From a virus, in the IMG/VR virus record IMGVR_UViG_3300042923_001283, positions 1 through 55,253 of that record: 55,253 nucleotides of DNA. One strand, written 5' to 3'. Below, piece after piece: positions 50,101 through 55,253 of the stretch (the first letter of the stretch is position 1; the number at the start of each line of letters is the position of its first letter). The position numbers and the translations under genes are program-made. The notes beneath the pieces are model-generated. The model worked only from the letters and a program-made list of their open reading frames with translations. It was not told the origin of the DNA and searched no databases.

Positions 50101-50477
50101 TGCCCCAACAACGACTTTACTATGAATATATGGATACTCAATTAGTACCTTACTGGTACGTACTAACCTTTCAACCGTGTGAAATTATCTGGGATAAGCC
50201 TGTTTTTCATTTTACGCCTATCCCACCATTTGAGTATGTGGAACGCCATGAATTCGATGAGTCATTAATAAGTGTTACTATTCAACTCACTGATTTCATA
50301 CTTAATCCGGACATACCAGGACGCATAGGAATTAACTTAAATAATGTAAAATTACGTATTGAAAGACATGGTGTCGATCCTTACGTCGTACGTCAGTTTA
50401 TTATGGCACCGCCTGATATAAATGAGATGTTAACTCTACTTCCTAACCAGCGTAAAATGAGTTTGCTTGTCGGTTAA
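50100..50477 (+). CDS. Hypothetical 125-aa partner of ImmA
   Basis: Starts at the TAATG overlap. Aromatic-rich (YMDTQLVPYWYVLTFQP, IIWDKPVFHFTPIPPFEY). No known domain; co-translated with ImmA, so it may support repressor cleavage or act as an immunity factor. Confidence 0.7.
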   Translation: MPQQRLYYEYMDTQLVPYWYVLTFQPCEIIWDKPVFHFTPIPPFEYVERHEFDESLISVTIQLTDFILNPDIPGRIGINLNNVKLRIERHGVDPYVVRQFIMAPPDINEMLTLLPNQRKMSLLVG

Positions 50478-50561
50478 TTTATTGTTTTCCATTAATTCTC
50501 ACATAATAAGGCATTACATACGTCTTATAATAGATACGAATCAAGAAAGGGAGGTTAAAAC

Positions 50562-52088
50562 ATGAGAGTAGCATTATACTACCGCGTTTCTACAAAGCTC
50601 CAAGAGAAACGATTTTCTTTGGCTGCCCAGAAAACAGAGCTCATTGCCTATGCAACTTCTCAAGATTGGAGCATAATAAACGAATTTACCGACGTGGACT
50701 CAGGTGGAAAATTGGATAAGAAAGGATTGAATGCGCTCCTAGACTTAGTTGAAGAAGGTCGTATCGATGTAGTTTTGTGCATTGACCAAAACCGCCTATC
50801 ACGTCTTGATACTGTTTCTTGGGAGTATTTAAAATCCACATTAAGAGACAACGATGTGAAGATTGCGGAACCTGGTAATATCACGGATTTAGCCGATGAG
50901 GACCAAGAATTTATTAGTGATATTAAAAACTTAATTGCTAAGAGAGAGAAAAAGGGCATTGTACGAGCAATGATGCGTGGTAAACGTCAGCGTATGCGTG
51001 AAGGGAAGGGATTTGGAAAAGCTCCGATAGGCTATATATTCAACAAAAAAACCAAAGAGTATGAGATTGATGATAAATGGGCATGGGTCATTCCGATGAT
51101 TGATGATCTTTATTTAAATAGGCAGCTGGGGATGAAATCAATTGGGGATGAGTTGAACAAGGTATCTAGAACTCCATCAGGAACGCTATGGAATGAAACA
51201 CTAGTATATCGTCGATTAATCTCTAAAGCATTCCATGGTGTCATGGAGAAGACTTTCGCTAGCGGGGAGACCATAACCATCGATAGTCTCTATCCTCCAC
51301 TAAGAACGGAAGAAACGTGGAATAAGATTCAAGATGAACGAAAAAAGAGAAGTGTTCAGTTCAAGTCCACCAGTAGGCAACGTGATGACTTGCATATCTT
51401 AAGAAGAACTCTTATCACTTGTGGCGAATGTGGGAGAAAGATTCATCTCTCTCAGCACGGTAACAAAGAACAACCACTCTATTATTTAAAACATGGCCGT
51501 AAGCTTCGGATAAGTGACGAGACTGCATGTGATATAAGCATCAATACAGTTCGTGTAGAAAATAATATTATCATGGCCATAAAAGACATTATCACCAATG
51601 AAGAACTTGCAAAGAATTACATTGACTTGGAAATGGATTCATCTGAAATGATGTTGCTGGAGAAACAGACCAAGAAATACGATACCCTACTTAGAGGATT
51701 ACAAACCAAACTTGATAAGTTAATTGACTTGTATTTAGATAGTGCCTTATCCAAAGAAATATTAGCCAAGAAACAGGCTGAAATTGAAACTGAGATTCAT
51801 ACCATTACCATGCAAAATAAACAGGCTAGAGCAAAGCTAGAGGTCCTCAGAAACAATTCGTTTAATTATGATTTCATTTATGAGTTATTCGAAATTGCTG
51901 AAGGATTTGAAACAGATCTCACTCCACTAGAAAAGGCTCAAGTGATGGGGAGCTTATTTCCAAACGGGTTAATTTTCCATGACAAACTTACTCTAAAAGC
52001 AGTCATTAAAAATGTCCCGATTGATATTGAAATTCCAATCGATCCAGATCCTTACTCTTGGCATCATACCAAAAAGGGCAATATCTAA
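50562..52088 (+). CDS. Large serine integrase
   Basis: 508 aa. Catalytic S10 in LYYRVSTK, resolvase domain to about 135, Recombinase domain (about 150-270: GFGKAPIGYIFN), zinc ribbon (C287, C290, C323) and a C-terminal coiled coil (about 345-420). Integrates the element between attP and attB; excision would need a directionality factor not seen here. Strong RBS (GGGAGG). The attP would normally be close to the gene. Confidence 0.93.
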   Translation: MRVALYYRVSTKLQEKRFSLAAQKTELIAYATSQDWSIINEFTDVDSGGKLDKKGLNALLDLVEEGRIDVVLCIDQNRLSRLDTVSWEYLKSTLRDNDVKIAEPGNITDLADEDQEFISDIKNLIAKREKKGIVRAMMRGKRQRMREGKGFGKAPIGYIFNKKTKEYEIDDKWAWVIPMIDDLYLNRQLGMKSIGDELNKVSRTPSGTLWNETLVYRRLISKAFHGVMEKTFASGETITIDSLYPPLRTEETWNKIQDERKKRSVQFKSTSRQRDDLHILRRTLITCGECGRKIHLSQHGNKEQPLYYLKHGRKLRISDETACDISINTVRVENNIIMAIKDIITNEELAKNYIDLEMDSSEMMLLEKQTKKYDTLLRGLQTKLDKLIDLYLDSALSKEILAKKQAEIETEIHTITMQNKQARAKLEVLRNNSFNYDFIYELFEIAEGFETDLTPLEKAQVMGSLFPNGLIFHDKLTLKAVIKNVPIDIEIPIDPDPYSWHHTKKGNI

Positions 52089-52096
52089 TTGTCTAT

Positions 52097-52145
52097 GGGT
52101 TATTGCCCCTGTTTATCTCAATAAACAGGGGCAATAACCCTTTTT
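52097..52145 (+). terminator. Perfect 18-bp hairpin with T5 after the integrase
   Basis: Arms 52097-52114 and 52123-52140, loop of eight, then TTTTT. Acts as integrase terminator; the same arm is found again at 5581-5603. Could overlap attP. Confidence 0.85.
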
Positions 52146-52177
52146 GTGTATCACGGATTTAAGTACTTTTTTCAAAA

Positions 52178-52208
52178 ATAAAAAGGACCATTATTAGGTC
52201 CTTTTTAT
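52178..52208. terminator. Bidirectional terminator
   Basis: AAAAAGGACC-ATTATTA-GGTCCTTTTT, T-runs on both strands, between the integrase and the 84-aa membrane gene. Confidence 0.8.
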
Positions 52209-52235
52209 ATGTGCCTTATGCAACTAACGCACCCA

Positions 52236-52490
52236 TTAGTGTAAGTGAGTAAATGCATAAACACTAAAACAAAAACAAATAAAGGCAAATATAAATAACA
52301 ATGTTTTGGTAACCTGATATGGCAACAGTCTCATTAAGATGACACCGAATAAAGCGATGATTGCACCGATGATTGAATCAGCTCCAGAACCATCTAAACC
52401 ATCGTTTTCGTGTCTTTTTTTATTATAGGCGAATCCACCATATAACGCTACAAAACCAATCAAAACAGACATTGCACCCAATAAATCCAT
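52236..52490 (-). CDS. Small three-helix membrane protein
   Basis: 84 aa. Helices at about 4-22 (MSVLIGFVALYGGFAY), 38-55 and 60-80, with a polar NKKRHENDGLDGSG loop. First gene of the cargo region. Family not recognised. Confidence 0.65.
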   Translation of the reverse strand: MDLLGAMSVLIGFVALYGGFAYNKKRHENDGLDGSGADSIIGAIIALFGVILMRLLPYQVTKTLLFIFAFICFCFSVYAFTHLH

Positions 52491-52807
52491 TATCTCACCC
52501 TATTAATAGCGATACCTTATTTAATAGCTTAATTATACCTGAAATAATGTTTTTTATAACTTGGGGGAATTTCACCTTTTTTCAACTAACCTGACCGTTC
52601 GTTGCTTAAGCAATTTCAGTGGAGTAAACATTTCTGCGATTTTGTCTACTCATACGAAAAAGGGACCGTCAAATGACGACCTTCTTTAATTGATGCTAAT
52701 TACATCTTTTAGAACATCAATCGAACTACATATGTTACCATCAAACTATAAACAATGATTAACAACGCAAAAAGTAAATTTATCTATCTGTGGAAAGAGA
52801 TGAATAT
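52491..52807. other. Intergenic region with left copy of the flanking repeat
   Basis: 317 bases. Contains the left flanking repeat (52619-52685) and a likely promoter for the plus-strand nuclease gene. No other gene. Confidence 0.6.
52619..52685. repeat. Left direct repeat flanking the zinc-ribbon nuclease gene
   Basis: Starts with 23 bases identical to 55083-55105, then continues with imperfect similarity through ACCGTC...ATGACG. The hairpin part is degraded in this copy. Confidence 0.85.
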
Positions 52808-55036
52808 ATGAAACAGAGTTTCTATCAATGGTGCATCGAAAACGAAAAAGAACAATTATTAACTGAGTGGGATTATGAAAAGAATGATTTAGATGTAAAA
52901 GAAATTGGATATGGTAGTAACAGAACGATATCGTGGATTGGTAGCTGTAACCACGAATGGAGAACTTCTATTAAAAATAGAGTTAGGGGAACTGGTTGTC
53001 CTGTGTGTTATGAGGAAAAAAGCGGTAGGAAGATTGTACAGAGACGCATTTTCAAAAAAGGTATAAACGATCTAGCAACCGAATACCCAGAATTGGTAAA
53101 AACATGGGACTTTAATAAAAACGGGGACTTGCTCCCATCTGAATGTACGAGTGGGAGTCACAAAAAGGTATGGTGGATATGTCCCAAGTGCAATCAAAGT
53201 TATCAAAGTAGCCTTAGTCACAGAACAAGAGGTAGAGAATGCCCATATGAGACATGTCGAAGAGAGAAACAAGCAGAAAATATTAAAAAAGCATTAATAG
53301 AAAGAAGAGGATCACTATTAGAGCATCATCCTGAACTAGCTAACGAGTGGCATCCTTTTAAAAATGGTACATTCACACCTAATGAGATCAGTCCATGTAG
53401 TGATATACACGTTTGGTGGTTGGGTGCTTGCAATCACGAATGGCAGACAACACCAAGTAACAGGGTGCGTATGAATAGTGGTTGTCCTATTTGCAATAAC
53501 AAGGTCATTTTAATTGGATTTAATGATTTAGCTACAACACACAAAAAATTATGTACGGAATGGGATTATGAAAAGAATAGTGATTTATTACCTACAAGTG
53601 TAGTAGGTGGATCAGTAAAACAAATTTGGTGGTTATGTGAAAAAGGGCATAGTTTTAAAGCTTCTGTTAGTAACAGGGCAAAAAAAAATGGTACAGCTTG
53701 TCCCTTTTGCGATATGGAAAGAAAATCATCCTTTAATGAAAAAGTTATTTTATACTACTTGAAATTGTTATTTAACGATGTTCAAGAAAATTTACGCCCT
53801 TATTTTCTTAACAGAAAAGAATTGGATATATTTATTCCGAGCTTATCCCTTGCCATTGAGTATGACGGCGAGTATTATCACAAGAATGCTTTAAACGACA
53901 TAAAAAAGAATGAATTGTGTGAAGAGAATGGGATTGATGTAATTCGGATAAGGGAGCCAAATTGCCCAGTACTACCTAAAAAATTTAATTGTTTTGTGAG
54001 AAAAACATTGAGAGAAAATGAATTGGAGCAATGTGTTGAATTTATCATTGATTATATAAATGAAAAATATAAGTTGGCCTTAGTTGCCGATATAGACTTA
54101 TCCCGTGATCGACCAAAAGTAATGGAAATGTATTTAATATCCGAAAAAGCAAAGTCGCTTGCCTATATGAATCCTGAGCTAGCAAAAGAATGGCACCCAA
54201 TCAAAAACAGGAATCTAAAATCTGAGAAGATTTCTTTTAGCTCGAACAAAGATGTTTGGTGGTTAGGTCTATGTGGACACGAATGGACTGCTCGAGTAAA
54301 CAATAGGATAAATGGAAATGGTTGTCCAATTTGTTATGAATCTACTGGTAGAAAAATCGTGCATAGACAAAGTTTGAATAAAGGAACGAATGATCTAGCA
54401 ACCGTAAATCTTGAGTTAGCAAAAGAATGGCATCCTACTAAAAATGGCAACAAACTCCCATCTGATTTTCTGGTCGGTAGCAGTAAAAAGGTTTGGTGGA
54501 TGGGCAAGTGTAGTCACGAATGGGATGCCAAAATAAATTCCAGGCATAAAGGTACTGGATGTCCTTATTGCATTAATCTGAAAGTATTAAAAGGATTTAA
54601 TGATTTGGAGACCTTAAATCCTCAATTAGCAAAAGAATGGCACCCGAACAAAAATGGTGAACTAAGACCAACAGATGTCACTCCAGGAGTCGGTAAAAAA
54701 GTTTGGTGGTTGGGCAAATGTGGTCACGAATGGGATGCCCAAATATTGAGCAGAAACAATGGAACAGGCTGCCCATATTGTGCAAATCAAAAAATATTAA
54801 AAGGGTTTAATGATTTGGAAACCAAATATCCTCACTTAGCAAGAGAATGGCATCCGACAAAAAACGGGGATAAAAAACCAACAGATGTCATTGCAAATGG
54901 GGACAAAAAAGTATGGTGGCTCGGTGAATGCGGACACGAATGGGATGCCATTATATATAACAGAATTAATGGCAGTAGCTGCCTGATTTGCAGAAAAAAT
55001 AGAAGTGGTTCCCAACAAATGCATTTCAAATTATAG
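52808..55036 (+). CDS. DUF4379 zinc-ribbon repeat protein with central Vsr-like nuclease
   Basis: 742 aa from ATG 52808 (AAAGAGATG upstream). Four zinc-ribbon repeats of the DUF4379 kind (LxxEWxxxKN ... KVWWxCxxGHEW ... GCPxC) precede, and four follow, a nuclease domain at about residues 310-420 with NEKVILYYLKLLF, KELDIFIPSLSLAIEYDGEY and IDVIRIRE, the Vsr/very-short-patch-repair-like pattern. The ribbons probably read DNA; the core would cut it. A defence role is inferred. Flanked by direct repeats, it is a clear cargo gene. Confidence 0.85.
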   Translation: MKQSFYQWCIENEKEQLLTEWDYEKNDLDVKEIGYGSNRTISWIGSCNHEWRTSIKNRVRGTGCPVCYEEKSGRKIVQRRIFKKGINDLATEYPELVKTWDFNKNGDLLPSECTSGSHKKVWWICPKCNQSYQSSLSHRTRGRECPYETCRREKQAENIKKALIERRGSLLEHHPELANEWHPFKNGTFTPNEISPCSDIHVWWLGACNHEWQTTPSNRVRMNSGCPICNNKVILIGFNDLATTHKKLCTEWDYEKNSDLLPTSVVGGSVKQIWWLCEKGHSFKASVSNRAKKNGTACPFCDMERKSSFNEKVILYYLKLLFNDVQENLRPYFLNRKELDIFIPSLSLAIEYDGEYYHKNALNDIKKNELCEENGIDVIRIREPNCPVLPKKFNCFVRKTLRENELEQCVEFIIDYINEKYKLALVADIDLSRDRPKVMEMYLISEKAKSLAYMNPELAKEWHPIKNRNLKSEKISFSSNKDVWWLGLCGHEWTARVNNRINGNGCPICYESTGRKIVHRQSLNKGTNDLATVNLELAKEWHPTKNGNKLPSDFLVGSSKKVWWMGKCSHEWDAKINSRHKGTGCPYCINLKVLKGFNDLETLNPQLAKEWHPNKNGELRPTDVTPGVGKKVWWLGKCGHEWDAQILSRNNGTGCPYCANQKILKGFNDLETKYPHLAREWHPTKNGDKKPTDVIANGDKKVWWLGECGHEWDAIIYNRINGSSCLICRKNRSGSQQMHFKL

Positions 55037-55082
55037 CAATAATACGATTCTAATACTAAGTAGTAAAAATTTTATCTACATG

Positions 55083-55150
55083 GTGGAGTAAACATTTCTG
55101 CGATTATGTTTTCTCATAAGAAAGACCGTCATAAAATGACGGTCTTTATC
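55083..55150. repeat. Right direct repeat flanking the zinc-ribbon nuclease gene
   Basis: 23 bases identical to 52619-52641, then a good hairpin AAAGACCGTCAT/ATGACGGTCTTT (55121-55147) that serves as the shared terminator with the DUF2075 gene. It crosses the circle junction. Confidence 0.85.
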
Positions 55151-55253
55151 AACTATCGCATCCATTAGTTAAAGTACAATTTTTCACAAACTTCTACCGG
55201 AGTTGTAAAAAATTCGAGCATGCAAAGTTTAAGGTACTTATTTAATCTCCAAT
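55127..55253. repeat. Right copy of 127-bp terminal identity
   Basis: Exact copy of 1-127. Joining the two gives a circle of about 55,126 bp in which the plus-strand zinc-ribbon nuclease gene and the minus-strand DUF2075 gene converge on a shared terminator. Confidence 0.95.

Noticed and set aside
52097-52140. Perfect hairpin as attP core
   Set aside because: Position fits, but an 18-bp stem plus T5 is fully explained as a terminator; attP cannot be assigned without the integrated junctions.

Overview
The window looks like one closed circular molecule. Its first 127 bases are repeated exactly as its last 127 bases, so the non-redundant circle is about 55,126 bp. It is AT-rich, uses strong AGGAGG-type ribosome binding sites, and encodes a low-GC Gram-positive (Bacillaceae-like) temperate siphovirus with HK97-type head genes. 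I cannot name the host species or the phage. The circle could be an excised or packaged phage genome, a phage-plasmid, or an assembler artefact of a circularly permuted or cos-ended genome.

Layout. (1) 52.2 kb across the junction to 5.4 kb is a cargo region: a zinc-ribbon-repeat/Vsr-like nuclease, a GIY-YIG/DUF2075 helicase-like protein, an HNH nuclease and a secreted Ig-like protein. (2) 5.6-9.3 kb, mostly minus strand, holds a replication-relaxation protein, an FtsK/SpoIIIE-type translocase, several tiny proteins, and a divergent XRE regulator followed by a gene broken by a 20-bp tandem duplication. (3) 9.3-15 kb is an accessory region with decayed genes and a candidate defence pair (nuclease-ATPase plus a YwgA/SocA-like protein). 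(4) 15.2-17.0 kb is the lysis cassette; its endolysin has a damaged N-terminal half but keeps an internal ribosome binding site in front of the amidase. (5) 17.2-20.7 kb is a second accessory region, including a cytoplasmic/4-TM membrane pair. (6) 20.8-39.9 kb, all minus strand, is the late operon read from terminase and HNH through portal, protease, capsid, connectors, tail tube, a programmed -1 frameshift chaperone, tape measure, baseplate and fibres. (7) 40.2-42.1 kb holds a short tyrosine recombinase, a small gene with a highly structured leader, a tRNA-Arg and a sigma-like late activator. (8) 42.2-48.0 kb holds the early/replication genes (DnaC, DnaD with internal iterons, antirepressor, Cro). 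(9) 48.2-52.1 kb, plus strand, is the lysogeny module: CI-like repressor, membrane protein, SOS-like promoter, ImmA-type protease and large serine integrase.

How it works together. A Cro/CI pair sits on an intergenic array of TTACC-N5-GGYAA operators; ImmA and AntA/AntB proteins are the expected inducers. DnaD and DnaC recruit the host helicase at the probable origin inside the DnaD-like gene. The sigma-like factor probably switches on the minus-strand late operon. The serine integrase handles integration and excision. Most genes whose role the phage does not need lie in the 52-20 kb arc, which also carries most of the broken genes.
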